The notes beneath the pieces were generated by a model. The model did not search any database, was not told the origin of the DNA, and saw nothing but the letters and a program-made list of their open reading frames with translations. From Bacillota bacterium (GTDB lineage: Bacteria; Bacillota; Clostridia; Acetivibrionales; DSM-1351), in the NCBI GenBank assembly GCA_023443515.1, contig JAEZUC010000097.1:62001-126000 (forward strand): a stretch of DNA of 64,000 nt, given 5' to 3'. The first letter of the stretch is position 1, and every line of letters begins with the position of its first letter. Both the position numbers and the translations under genes were made by a program. This document shows, piece by piece, positions 45,077-54,352 of this stretch.

Positions 45077-47227
45077 CTAGGCAGTTTTTTTATATACTCT
45101 TTCAATTCTATTTCCCAGCCGGCTAAGCAATTCGTTTGTGATTGTTCCTGCCATTGAAGCCATCCATTCTGCTGTTATTTCCTCATTTCCGTCACGGCCG
45201 ATAAGTGTGGCTATATCTCCCTGTTGTACCTCCGGTATTTCCGAAATGTCTACAGTCAGCTGATCCATACATATACTGCCTACTATTGGAGCTTTTTTAC
45301 CCTTTATAAGCACATATCCCTTTTGGCAGGACAGGCTTCTGGGGATACCGTCTGCATAACCTATGCAAAGCACAGCGATTCTGGTATCTTTTACAGCAAT
45401 AAAATTTCTCCCGTAGCCCACAGATTCTCCTGACTGTATTTCTTTTGTAAGAACAACTCTGGCTTTAAGAGATAAAACAGGTCTCAGGTCAGCACGAACC
45501 TTTGTTTTCTCATTTTGTTTACTCAGTACTCCATACAGTGCTATCCCCACTCTTGCGTAATCGCAGTCAAGCTCAGGGTAATTTAGTATCCCGTAGCTGC
45601 TCTGAATGTGTATTTTACTGGGATTACGATTATGACTTTTCAAGTAGTTAAGGGTATTATAAAATTTCTTTATTTGCTCTTTTGTAAATGAAATATTTGA
45701 AGGCTCTATACTATCGGCAGTGGATAAGTGGGTATATGTTCCCCTCACTATCAGGTTTTTACAATTATAGGTTCTGTCTAAATTTGATAATGCATCATTA
45801 GTTTCGCCTAGTCTATGCATACCTGTGTCAATTTTTATATGAACCTTTATTTTAAGACCTGTACTGTCTAGCAGTTCTGCATATTGATAATCCACTACTG
45901 TCTGCGTAAGATTGTATTTTACAAGCAAAGGTGCTTCTAGAGGATGAGTATATCCCAGTATCAGTATCTCTCCTTTTATTTTATTAGTACGAAGTTCTAT
46001 TCCTTCAGCTAATGTTGCAACTGCAAATGCAGAAATACCTGTTTTATTAAGAACCTTGGATATTTCAATATCTCCATGTCCATATGCGTTTGATTTTACA
46101 ACTGCCATAAGCTGACATTCATGGGGTAGGAGACACTTAAGCTGATTTACGTTGTGTGCAAGCCTATCCAGATCAATTTCCGCCCAGGCTCTGCATCTTC
46201 CAAGCTGAGTTTGTCTTTTGTGTAACGTGAGATGTTTGTAAAAGTATACCGTAACAACTGAAACACAAATCGTCACAACAGTTACAGCAATAAAATGTAA
46301 TAAACTATTCCCGATGAGATATGCCTCCAGGTTTAAAGCTTTCGCAAAGCCCCTGACAAAAATAAAGCAAAGTGGGTGAAGTATATAAACAAGCAATGAA
46401 ATATCTCTGAGGGTCTTTTGACTCTCTCCCTTAATGCTTAACAACATCCTGAACAGAAAAATCATTACGGGAACCAACATAGTATACATACTGTCATGCC
46501 TCTGTAAAGAGTAATGATTCAATATTAAGGCTTCTGCTGTAAGAGCTGTAAAAGCAAAAGCAAATCCAACTATATTTTTCGTTATTGAATACTCCTTTTT
46601 GGAGTCTGCAATTATCCCCCCCAAAGCAATGAATACAGGAGCGAAAAACAAACCATTCCTTGTATAATCAAAACACGAGAACAAAACTCCATAAGAACTC
46701 TTTATTACGTCTAGTTTTTCCGATATCCCGTAATAGCTGTCCCCAAACAACCCAATCAAATATAAAATAAAGCTTATTGTAGCTACCATTTTAATATTAA
46801 GTTTTGACAAAAGGCTGTATACAATCATAAAGCCTATAATACTGGCAGGAATATACCAAAGGTGATAGAACGAACCGTCAAATACAAGGTCTTTTAAAAG
46901 ATTTGGTTTCCCTTTGAAATATCCTGAATAAATATTTACGGGTAGGTATATTAATATCGCAGCACCATACAGAATTCCGGTTTTAGCGAGGAATTTTAAT
47001 ACTATCCCTCGTCCGTACTCCCTTGATTCAATACATCCAGGCAGCAAAAAATAGCCTGTACACATGAAAAAGAAAGGCACTGCGACTCTTGCAAGAATTC
47101 TTGTCAATACAAAGTCAGCTTCATGACTGACAAAAAGCAGTGGTGATGTATGAATAGCAATAATCATTATGGCAGCAACCATGCGAAACTTATCGATACC
47201 TGCATATTCTTCCCTTTTGTTAATCAT
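45077..47227 (-). CDS. vanT: VanT-type membrane serine racemase
   Basis: A 716-residue fusion. Residues about 1-345 are an acyltransferase-3-like membrane domain with about ten helices (FRMVAAIMIIAIHTSPLLF). Residues about 350-716 are a PLP alanine-racemase domain with WAEIDLDRLAHNV and the PLP lysine in VVKSNAYGHG. VanT makes D-serine for D-Ala-D-Ser precursors. It overlaps vanXY by eight bases. The N-terminal part is thought to take up L-serine. Confidence 0.93.
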   Translation of the reverse strand: MINKREEYAGIDKFRMVAAIMIIAIHTSPLLFVSHEADFVLTRILARVAVPFFFMCTGYFLLPGCIESREYGRGIVLKFLAKTGILYGAAILIYLPVNIYSGYFKGKPNLLKDLVFDGSFYHLWYIPASIIGFMIVYSLLSKLNIKMVATISFILYLIGLFGDSYYGISEKLDVIKSSYGVLFSCFDYTRNGLFFAPVFIALGGIIADSKKEYSITKNIVGFAFAFTALTAEALILNHYSLQRHDSMYTMLVPVMIFLFRMLLSIKGESQKTLRDISLLVYILHPLCFIFVRGFAKALNLEAYLIGNSLLHFIAVTVVTICVSVVTVYFYKHLTLHKRQTQLGRCRAWAEIDLDRLAHNVNQLKCLLPHECQLMAVVKSNAYGHGDIEISKVLNKTGISAFAVATLAEGIELRTNKIKGEILILGYTHPLEAPLLVKYNLTQTVVDYQYAELLDSTGLKIKVHIKIDTGMHRLGETNDALSNLDRTYNCKNLIVRGTYTHLSTADSIEPSNISFTKEQIKKFYNTLNYLKSHNRNPSKIHIQSSYGILNYPELDCDYARVGIALYGVLSKQNEKTKVRADLRPVLSLKARVVLTKEIQSGESVGYGRNFIAVKDTRIAVLCIGYADGIPRSLSCQKGYVLIKGKKAPIVGSICMDQLTVDISEIPEVQQGDIATLIGRDGNEEITAEWMASMAGTITNELLSRLGNRIERVYKKTA

Positions 47228-48014
47228 TACACTGCCTCCAGACTGTGACTATAAAACCGTCAATGTTGTTTCCTGATATGCTATATGATAAATTCTCAGG
47301 TAAGTAAACTGACTTGACCGTTTCTCTGGCGTTTACATAAAATATTTCTGCTCTCCGTCTATCATTTATAACTTGTAAGTGCATGTCTTCATAAGGAAAC
47401 TGCTTCAGATACTCTACATATTCCTCTAAAGTAAAGTTATTGTCTGAAATAATCTGTGAATGAGGATTCCCAACATAGCGAAAATGCCATGGTTCATGAG
47501 ATATCCCGATAATAGCTTCTTTTCCTTTTGGATAACGTTCAATAAAACCGTATTGGGCCGCTTTTTCACGGAATTCCTGACAAACTCCTTCATATGGAAA
47601 CGAAGGACAAATAAAATCAATATCAGACTCATTCTTTGCAACGTCTATTGCAAGCCCCGTCTGGTGCTCACTATGGTTTGGAAGGGCCACATATTTACCG
47701 GTAAATTCCTCACCATTTTCATTCAGGGATTCCTTGTAGATTGCTATCTGCTCACTCAGCGGTCTGAAACCGCTGACCGGTACGATTTCATTTTCTCCGT
47801 CGCAGGCCTGAATCAGTTTTCTAAGCATTATAGACGCTGTTTTTTCTAGTAATACCTTAGTATGCTCCGGACTTACACTTTCAAGATTATAAATTGTTAA
47901 GGACTCTTGTTTATTTATTGGATATTTCCTGTTTATAAGAACAAGATTACCCATATGAATATTTGAATAGGCCAGGTTTAAACTGACCATGTTTGAAATC
48001 AGATTTATACTCAT
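47220..48014 (-). CDS. vanXY: VanXY-type D,D-peptidase
   Basis: A 264-residue zinc peptidase of the VanY/VanX group. The zinc and catalytic residues are visible in SEHQTGLAID (His, Asp) and EPWHFRYVG (Glu, His). No signal peptide or membrane helix is seen, so it is cytosolic like VanXY and unlike membrane-bound VanY. It should remove D-Ala-D-Ala dipeptides and pentapeptide ends so that D-Ala-D-Ser precursors dominate. It overlaps both neighbours in the operon. Confidence 0.88.
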   Translation of the reverse strand: MSINLISNMVSLNLAYSNIHMGNLVLINRKYPINKQESLTIYNLESVSPEHTKVLLEKTASIMLRKLIQACDGENEIVPVSGFRPLSEQIAIYKESLNENGEEFTGKYVALPNHSEHQTGLAIDVAKNESDIDFICPSFPYEGVCQEFREKAAQYGFIERYPKGKEAIIGISHEPWHFRYVGNPHSQIISDNNFTLEEYVEYLKQFPYEDMHLQVINDRRRAEIFYVNARETVKSVYLPENLSYSISGNNIDGFIVTVWRQCND

Positions 48015-49060
48015 TTTTCCATCGCCATCCTAATCAGTCTGTCAACAATGGAAGCAAATGAAAGGCCTGCCCCCCTGAGCATATTGGGATAACGACTGTG
48101 GGTTGTAAAGCCGGGGATGGTATTGACTTCGTTAAATATAATTTCTCCATTTGGTGTCAGAAACATGTCAACTCTTGCAAATCCGCTGCAGCACAGAGCA
48201 TTATATAAAATCTTTGCAGTATTTTTGATTCTTTCTGAGGTTGCTTTGTCAATTCTGGCAGGCATGTGGATTTTTGAAGTCGTTAATGTATATTTTTCGT
48301 TATAATCAAAAAATCCGGTCTGAAGTTCAATTTCATCAACTTCACCCAATATCAGATTATCGTTTCCAAGTATTGCACAGCCAACCTCGAAACCATCTAT
48401 ATTCTCTTCAACAACTATTTTGCTATCATATTCAAAAGCATTTATAATTGCCTTTTCAAGCTCTGATCTGCCATTAGCACGTGTTATCCCGAAAGAAGAA
48501 CCAGCTCTTGCGGGTTTTACAAAAACAGGGTACCTGAGAGTCTCTGCAAGAATTATTATATCTTCAAGCAGCATGGTTTTATCTGCTACAACCGACATCG
48601 GAACACGTACTCCTGCCGATTGAGCAATACGATGAGCAATATCCTTGTCCATGCACATAGCTGAACTTAAGATACCACAGCCCGCAAAAGGTATTCCTGC
48701 AAGTTTCAGCATCCCTTGGACAGTACCGTCTTCACCATTTTTGCCATGAAGTACAGGAAAGGCAACATCGACATAAATAATAATGTTTGAATCTCCGGTA
48801 AATTCATAGAAACCGTGTATACTGGGACTTTGGGAAAAAGCAACAGGATTACATCCTTTTTCTCGGAACCATGTGTTATCTCTGATTTTGTCAACGTCTC
48901 CAAAGTACCTGAGCCATTCGCCCTCTTTTGTAATACCTATCAAAATTGTATTATACAAGTCATTGTTGATATGTTCTATTACTGACGAAGCAGAATTAAG
49001 TGAGACTTCGTATTCCGGCGAGCAGCCACCGAAAATAATTGCAATGTTTTTTCTATCCAT
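48011..49060 (-). CDS. vanG: D-alanine-D-serine ligase, VanG type
   Basis: A 349-residue ATP-grasp ligase. The start MDRKNIAIIFGGCSPEYEVS, the serine-specific omega loop FFDYNEKYTLTTS and the metal-binding end ARVDMFLTPNGEIIFNEVNT are visible. The EKY in the loop is the feature that separates VanC/VanG D-Ala-D-Ser ligases from ordinary Ddl enzymes. Ending precursors in D-Ser lowers vancomycin affinity. AAGGAG lies eight bases before the ATG. The gene order R-S-G-XY-T is that of the vanG cluster of C. difficile. Confidence 0.9.
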   Translation of the reverse strand: MDRKNIAIIFGGCSPEYEVSLNSASSVIEHINNDLYNTILIGITKEGEWLRYFGDVDKIRDNTWFREKGCNPVAFSQSPSIHGFYEFTGDSNIIIYVDVAFPVLHGKNGEDGTVQGMLKLAGIPFAGCGILSSAMCMDKDIAHRIAQSAGVRVPMSVVADKTMLLEDIIILAETLRYPVFVKPARAGSSFGITRANGRSELEKAIINAFEYDSKIVVEENIDGFEVGCAILGNDNLILGEVDEIELQTGFFDYNEKYTLTTSKIHMPARIDKATSERIKNTAKILYNALCCSGFARVDMFLTPNGEIIFNEVNTIPGFTTHSRYPNMLRGAGLSFASIVDRLIRMAMEK

Positions 49061-49165
49061 TTCTATTCTCCTTGAGTTATTATTAAAATTATTTTAAGAA
49101 GTAACTAATTTACTAAATATAATTTTAATAATTTCCCGACTGCTCTTTATTAACTTAGTCTTATT

Positions 49166-49187
49166 GAATTCTTAAGATTTCCTTACG
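49166..49187 (-). promoter_or_regulatory. Candidate VanR operator upstream of vanG
   Basis: On the minus strand TAAGGAAATCT and TAAGAATTCAA are direct repeats with 11-base spacing, located about 105 bases before vanG. OmpR-type regulators bind such repeats. A related pair lies before vanR. Confidence 0.4.
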
Positions 49188-49207
49188 AATTTATTTAGAT
49201 TTTTATA

Positions 49208-50344
49208 TCAGGTTTTTGGAAGGGTTACTTTAAATTGTGTGAACTCTTCATTGCTGGTTGCTGTAATATCTCCTCCATGGAGGTTAACTATTTCTTTCGC
49301 AATGGCAAGTCCAAGGCCTGTGCCCCCTGTATGTGACGACCTGGCAGAATCAAGCCTGTAAAACTTTTCAAAGATGGATTCAAGCTTATCCGCAGGTATC
49401 ATCTTACCTCTGTTTTTGAATGTGACTATGGTGACATTATCAGATTGTATTGCAGAAATCTCAATTTTAGTATTTTCATAGCTGTAGGCCGCAGCATTTT
49501 TAAGTATATTGTTAAACACTCTCGCCATCTTATCAGAGTCGGCAAATATATGGATATTTTCCTCTGCTACTACAACAGCCTCTTTATTTGCAGGTGCAAG
49601 AATAGGGTAGAACTCATCAGCCATCTGTTCCAACATTAAGGTTAAATTTATTTCTTCCTTTTCAAGAACAATACTTTGAAGGTTAAATCGTGTTATCTCA
49701 AAAAATTCATTTATCAGCTGCTCCAGGCGATAAGCCTTTTCTAAAGTAATATCAGTATATTTTAACCTTTGCTCCAACGGCATGTCTGGTGCCTCGTGAA
49801 GCAGGCTGAGATATCCTATAACAGAAGTAAGGGGAGTTTTAATATCGTGGGCCAGATATACTACCAGATCATTTTTTCTTCTCTCGCTTTCCAGTGCTGC
49901 ATTCTTTCTTTTTTCAAGAGTGTTTTTAACAGTGTTGAGTTTGTTCTCCATAAATGAAAGCTCGGAAGGAAGAACTATCGGCGTCTCAGATTCCTCTACA
50001 AGAGCATCTATTCCTTCGCTTATTTTATTGAAATAACGGGTGTACCTGGACATTGCAATAAAAACAAAGATAATTAGCAGTAATATAAAACCGATAATTA
50101 TGAATATTTCCTTATTTTCCGTAAATATCCTGCGATATATTTCTGCAGCAGAAAAATAGCTTACATGAAAAAGCCTTTCTGCTATGCGGACAAAACCTTC
50201 TGCAAAAGGTGCCTGCAAAGCATCATCTATAATAAATACAAGGACAAGTCCTCCAATTATTAACGCAAGAAACGCACCAAGCAAAATTTGCAGCAGTATC
50301 TTTAATTTTAACTGAGTAAAATCATTTTTCAATTTTATATCCAA
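49208..50344 (-). CDS. vanS: VanS-type sensor histidine kinase
   Basis: A 378-residue kinase with two membrane helices (about 15-37 and 75-97), an extracellular loop of about 40 residues, and the kinase core: phospho-acceptor HDIKTPLTSVIGY at about 165, N-box NILKNAAAYS and G-box GGTGLGLAIAKEI. It overlaps vanR by 23 bases. The start is uncertain: a TTG at 50344 abuts GGGGAG, and a TTG at 50332 is 12 bases from it. It should phosphorylate VanR in the presence of a glycopeptide or cell-wall signal. Confidence 0.88.
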   Translation of the reverse strand: MDIKLKNDFTQLKLKILLQILLGAFLALIIGGLVLVFIIDDALQAPFAEGFVRIAERLFHVSYFSAAEIYRRIFTENKEIFIIIGFILLLIIFVFIAMSRYTRYFNKISEGIDALVEESETPIVLPSELSFMENKLNTVKNTLEKRKNAALESERRKNDLVVYLAHDIKTPLTSVIGYLSLLHEAPDMPLEQRLKYTDITLEKAYRLEQLINEFFEITRFNLQSIVLEKEEINLTLMLEQMADEFYPILAPANKEAVVVAEENIHIFADSDKMARVFNNILKNAAAYSYENTKIEISAIQSDNVTIVTFKNRGKMIPADKLESIFEKFYRLDSARSSHTGGTGLGLAIAKEIVNLHGGDITATSNEEFTQFKVTLPKT

Positions 50345-51017
50345 CTCCCCAAACAGTTTTAATGAACTTAGGATTGCCTTCCGGCTCCTTCATCTTTTCA
50401 CGGAGATGCCTTATATGAACCATTACGGTATTATTACTTCCTGAGAAATACTTCTCTCCCCATACCTCCTGAAAAAGCTTTTCCGAGCTGATAACCTGTC
50501 CCCTGTTTTCACAAAGTATCCATAGTATGGAAAATTCAGTGGGTGTCAGAACAAGAGGTTGTTCATTGAGAGAACATTCATGTGTAGTTTTGTTCATTAC
50601 AAGGCTGGAGACCTCAAGTATATCATTTGACTGCTGTATTCCCTCGTTATACCTTGTAAATCTCCTAAGCTGGGCTTTAACTCTTGCAACCATTTCAAGG
50701 GGACTAAAAGGTTTTGTAATATAATCATCTGCACCCAAAGTCAGCCCGGTGATTTTATCCATTTCTTCAACCTTGGCTGTCAGCATTATAACAGGAAAAT
50801 TGTATTTCTCACGTATCTTTTGGCATAATTTAAACCCGTCCAAAACAGGCATCATAACATCCAGTATGGCAATATCGTATTTTATCTCATCTATTGATTT
50901 AAGTGCCTCTATAGGAGAGTAAAACTTGTATATATTATAATTCTCATTTCTCAAGTACAACTCAACCAAATCTGCTATCTCTTTTTCATCATCAACCACT
51001 AGAATATTTGTACTCAT
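50322..51017 (-). CDS. vanR: VanR-type response regulator
   Basis: A 231-residue OmpR-family regulator. The receiver has the acidic DDEKE, the phospho-accepting aspartate in DIAILDVMMP and the lysine in YITKPFSP. The C-terminal winged helix begins at about 130 and includes SNNTVMVHIRHLREKM. Its own promoter and the vanG leader both contain TTAAG-type repeats, consistent with autoactivation. Confidence 0.9.
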   Translation of the reverse strand: MSTNILVVDDEKEIADLVELYLRNENYNIYKFYSPIEALKSIDEIKYDIAILDVMMPVLDGFKLCQKIREKYNFPVIMLTAKVEEMDKITGLTLGADDYITKPFSPLEMVARVKAQLRRFTRYNEGIQQSNDILEVSSLVMNKTTHECSLNEQPLVLTPTEFSILWILCENRGQVISSEKLFQEVWGEKYFSGSNNTVMVHIRHLREKMKEPEGNPKFIKTVWGVGYKIEK

Positions 51018-51058
51018 AAATCGTCCTCATAAATTCCCATAATAAAATAGATAAGAAA

Positions 51059-51100
51059 ATTATAGCACTCTGAATTAAAACTTTATTAAGAATTACTTAA
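51059..51100 (-). promoter_or_regulatory. vanRS promoter with direct repeats
   Basis: On the minus strand TATAAT (51059-51064) lies 17 bases from a poor -35. TTAAGTAATTC and TTAATAAAG, spaced 11 bases apart (51081-51100), cover the -35 region, as expected for an OmpR-family activator. Confidence 0.5.
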
Positions 51101-51105
51101 TTTTT

Positions 51106-52494
51106 TTAACTTTTTGGAAGGGTAAAGGTAAATTTTGTACCTTTGCCCGGAGTGCTCTGTACATAAATATTCCCGCCATGAGCCGAAATAATGGATTTAC
51201 ATATGGTAAGGCCTATGCCTGAACCGCCTGTAAGTCTGTTCCGGGACTTATCCGCCCTGTAAAACCTCTCAAAAATATAAGGTAAATCTTCCTGAGGTAT
51301 ACCCGCTCCGTTATCCGTCACAGAAATCTCAGTATTTGTATCACTATCCTGTATATTTATTACTACCACCCCACCTTCAGGAGTGTATTTGAGAGCATTT
51401 GAGAGTAAATTCACAAATACCTGGCTGATTTTATCCTTATCGGCATACACCCTGCAATTTGCACCTGTGAGGTTTAATTCCAGACCTTTGCTTAAAAACT
51501 CAGTTTCAAAATTCTGCACTTGCCTTTTTGCCAGCTCAGTAATATCAAAAGTATCCATATTCAGTGTAAGATTTTCACTTTCATACTTCGCAAGTCTTTC
51601 CAAATCGCCTATCATTTTGCTTATTCTTACTATTTCTTCATGACAGCTTTTAAGTCTTTCCGAATCAGCAGTCCATATACCGTCTATCATAGCTTCCATA
51701 TGGCTCTGAAGTGTTGCAAGAGGAGTTCTCAGCTCGTGTGCAACATCGCCTGTAAGTCTTCTCCTTAGTGTTTCCTGTTTTTGCATATTCTCTGCAAGAT
51801 CATTTATGGTAACCGTAAGCTGATTTATCTCCCTGGTATTTGATTTTTCCGCAACCCTATCTGAATAAAATCCTCTCGATATAGATTTTGCTGTGTCAAT
51901 TACTCTTGCTATTGGTGAAACCAGTCTTTTTGACATGACAGTACCGAATAAGAGAGAAAGAATCAAAGAAAACAATCCCACAGCCCATAGTAAATTATAT
52001 AAATCATTAATAAATGCAATGTCGTGTTCATTTAAATAATTTTCCCCATAGGTTCCGATTTCAACAGTCCCTACCTTGTTAAGATTGTAGTTTATGGAAT
52101 AGGGAACCTCGGTATAGCCTGACTTACTGCTACCGGGTAGCCTGCTTGCATTTTGGGACATATGCTCTATTATCCTTTGGCACATCCCGTTGTTATGAGC
52201 TTTTGCATCCCATATAATATTTCCGTTAATATCTCTAACTTTTAAAATAATCCCATTTTCCATAGAACTTATACCGATGGTCTCAATTACTTTTGTATTC
52301 CATTGACCGTTTCCCATGTATTGGCCTGAAAGAGTAGTAACGATTTCACGGTTTTTTTGCTGGGTATTTTGTTTTACATATTCTTCAAAATGCTTGTATA
52401 TAAAAAGTGTTGTAAAAATACTTATAAGCATAATGCAAATAAGTGCAACCGCAACATATGAAATTGAAAGCTTAGTTCTTAAACTGGAATTCAT
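51106..52494 (-). CDS. Sensor histidine kinase (BaeS/PhoR-like)
   Basis: A 462-residue kinase with two membrane helices (about 10-32 and 165-188), an extracellular sensor region of about 130 residues, a HAMP linker, phospho-acceptor HELRTPLATLQSHMEA, N-box NLLSNALKYTPEGG and G-box GGSGIGLTICKSII. The start is the ATG at 52494, six bases after GAGGTG. It pairs with the regulator at 52526, which is 31 bases upstream on the same strand. The signal is unknown. Confidence 0.9.
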   Translation of the reverse strand: MNSSLRTKLSISYVAVALICIMLISIFTTLFIYKHFEEYVKQNTQQKNREIVTTLSGQYMGNGQWNTKVIETIGISSMENGIILKVRDINGNIIWDAKAHNNGMCQRIIEHMSQNASRLPGSSKSGYTEVPYSINYNLNKVGTVEIGTYGENYLNEHDIAFINDLYNLLWAVGLFSLILSLLFGTVMSKRLVSPIARVIDTAKSISRGFYSDRVAEKSNTREINQLTVTINDLAENMQKQETLRRRLTGDVAHELRTPLATLQSHMEAMIDGIWTADSERLKSCHEEIVRISKMIGDLERLAKYESENLTLNMDTFDITELAKRQVQNFETEFLSKGLELNLTGANCRVYADKDKISQVFVNLLSNALKYTPEGGVVVINIQDSDTNTEISVTDNGAGIPQEDLPYIFERFYRADKSRNRLTGGSGIGLTICKSIISAHGGNIYVQSTPGKGTKFTFTLPKS

Positions 52495-52525
52495 TTCCGG
52501 CACCTCAGATTATTCATAATAATAA

Positions 52526-53227
52526 CTATTCTCCCGCAAATCTATACCCTACTCCGTGAACCGTTACCAGATATTTTGGTGCTTTGGGATCATCTTCTAT
52601 TTTTTGCCGCAGGTTTTTAATATGTGTATCAACAGTTCTGTCAAAACCCTCAAAATCATCACCAAGGGCCATACTTATAAGCTCTTCACGAGTAAAGGTT
52701 TTTTTAGGATATCCCGCCATAGTAACCAATATCCTGTATTCATTGGGAGTGAGATTTATAATGCTGCCTGCTTTTCTGATTTCATGTACAAAGGTATCTA
52801 TCACAAGCTCCCCATTATCAAAAACAATCTTACTTCTATCTTCAGCAGATTCTTTCGCACTTCTTCTAAGTACTGCTGCAACCCTTGCCAAAAGCTGTTT
52901 AGGACTAAAAGGCTTCAAAACATAGTCATCAGCTCCGATGTCTAAGCCTGTTATTACTTCATCATCAGAAACTTTAGCGGTTAACATTATTATTGGAACG
53001 GACGAATTTTTTCTAATTCTTTTACATATATCTTCCCCTGAAATGTCTGGCAGCATCAAGTCAAGTATTATCAAATCAGGATTAAAATCATTGTAACCAT
53101 TCAGAGCCGCTTTTCCGTTTAATGCCGTAGATACCTTGTAACCGTCGTGTTCAAGATACGATTTTATAACCTCAGATATTTTTGCTTCGTCATCAACAAC
53201 CAGTATTTTCTTAGCAGAATCAGTCAA
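52526..53227 (-). CDS. OmpR-family response regulator
   Basis: A 233-residue regulator. The receiver has DDEAK, phospho-accepting aspartate in DLIILDLMLPD and lysine in YVLKPFSPKQ; the winged helix contains DRTVDTHIKNLRQKI. The start codon is a TTG at 53227, eight bases after GGAGG. It is the partner of the kinase at 51106. It is less similar in neighbourhood to vanR than to the metal-related genes just upstream (CopZ-like, DUF2318), so a metal or envelope signal is possible. Confidence 0.9.
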   Translation of the reverse strand: MTDSAKKILVVDDEAKISEVIKSYLEHDGYKVSTALNGKAALNGYNDFNPDLIILDLMLPDISGEDICKRIRKNSSVPIIMLTAKVSDDEVITGLDIGADDYVLKPFSPKQLLARVAAVLRRSAKESAEDRSKIVFDNGELVIDTFVHEIRKAGSIINLTPNEYRILVTMAGYPKKTFTREELISMALGDDFEGFDRTVDTHIKNLRQKIEDDPKAPKYLVTVHGVGYRFAGE

Positions 53228-53266
53228 TCTAAAATCCTCCCTCCATAGTTTCTATATATAAATATA

Positions 53267-53299
53267 CCCCGTTCCACACATCTAATCAGTGAAACGAGG
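53267..53299 (-). terminator. Terminator of the CopZ-like gene
   Basis: CCTCGTTTCAC and GTGGAACGGGG form an 11-base stem with G-U pairs; TATATTT follows on the minus strand. Confidence 0.6.
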
Positions 53300-53332
53300 T
53301 TTACTTTTTCCTTTCGAACTTGTTAATAAGGC

Positions 53333-53566
53333 TTAAACGAAATTATTATGTTCCATTGTAACATCATACCCCTGATCTTCTATTGCATCCTTAATTTGTT
53401 TACCTTTAACAATCTCAGGATCAAACTCAACCGTTACCTTTTTAGTAGCCAGGTCAACATCAACCTTTTCTACTCCTTGTAATGAGCCAACAGCATTTTT
53501 AATACTGTTTACACAGTGATTACAGGTCATTCCTTCAACAACAATATCTGTTATTTCCTTAGCCAT
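53333..53566 (-). CDS. CopZ-like heavy-metal-binding protein
   Basis: A 77-residue single HMA domain. The metal motif is GMTCNHCVNS (Cys15 and Cys18). Such proteins carry Cu(I) in the cytosol, normally to a CopA ATPase; no copA is nearby, and the P-type ATPase at 1841 is not of the copper class. AGGGAGG lies six bases before the ATG. The next gene upstream on the strand is a DUF2318 protein. Confidence 0.9.
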   Translation of the reverse strand: MAKEITDIVVEGMTCNHCVNSIKNAVGSLQGVEKVDVDLATKKVTVEFDPEIVKGKQIKDAIEDQGYDVTMEHNNFV

Positions 53567-53630
53567 AAAAATACCTCCCTTTATATTATTCTACAATGAT
53601 ATTATTTTTTAGTTTCGATTCTTTATGTAT

Positions 53631-53685
53631 TCAACTTTTGCAAGTATATACCAATCACTCATATCATGCAAGCTGCAAAAGTTGA
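53631..53685. repeat. Perfect inverted repeat between the CopZ-like and DUF2318 genes
   Basis: TCAACTTTTGCA and TGCAAAAGTTGA are perfect 12-base arms separated by 31 bases. No T tract follows on the minus strand, so it could be a regulator-binding pair, or a hairpin closing the DUF2318 transcript. Confidence 0.6.
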
Positions 53686-53699
53686 TTTGTTACTTTATT

Positions 53700-54182
53700 T
53701 TACTCTGTTTTCCAATTAGCAGTAAACAAACCCTTATTATTTTCAATAAATTCTTTTGTTATAGTAATATTTTCTGCATCTTCATTTTTATTTTCCCTAT
53801 ATATAGGAATTGGATTACAACCGCCTCTTTGCTGCTCAATCATATCCATAGAGAACACGTTTTCACAGTTCTGACAGACAATAGCGTCGCCTTCCTGCTT
53901 GTAATAAGCTTTTGGTGAGCCGTTGCACACCTGACATGTATTAAAGGCTGTTCTTATTGTACCATCACTTGCTTTAACCGCAAGGACTTCCATGTTAGTT
54001 TTACCTGCTTTTACAGGATAAAATGTAACTTTATCTGTAATCTGACTCTTGGGTATTACAATATCTGCTGCAACAGCACGATTTTGTGAATTCTCTCCTG
54101 TAAATTTAAATATTAAAATCCCGACTAATACTACTATTATTACTCCGATTATGGTAAACTTTAACTTATATGAATTTTTCAA
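53700..54182 (-). CDS. DUF2318 membrane-anchored cysteine-rich protein
   Basis: A 160-residue protein with one N-terminal membrane helix (about 8-27) and an extracytoplasmic DUF2318 domain. Two CxxC pairs are visible: FNTCQVCNG and VCQNCENVF, with a later cysteine in RGGCNPIPI. DUF2318 proteins (for example FtrD) are tied to iron uptake by permeases. The start is a TTG at 54182, six bases after AAGGAGG; a longer frame to 54242 has no ribosome site. Confidence 0.82.
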   Translation of the reverse strand: MKNSYKLKFTIIGVIIVVLVGILIFKFTGENSQNRAVAADIVIPKSQITDKVTFYPVKAGKTNMEVLAVKASDGTIRTAFNTCQVCNGSPKAYYKQEGDAIVCQNCENVFSMDMIEQQRGGCNPIPIYRENKNEDAENITITKEFIENNKGLFTANWKTE

Positions 54183-54352
54183 TTTGTACCTCCTTGTGTA
54201 TTTTATTGTATTAATTTTAAAACTACAGCCAAATACTATCAATAAGATGTGTAGATTTTATGAAGGTTACAGATTTGAAATAATTGTTTACAAAATTTGC
54301 TAAACTGATATATATTTATATTTATCGAATAAAAAATCTAGGAGTGTGACAA

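Noticed and set aside
45077..51017. Recently acquired resistance transposon
   Set aside because: No transposase, integrase, terminal repeats or composition break is visible at either side.
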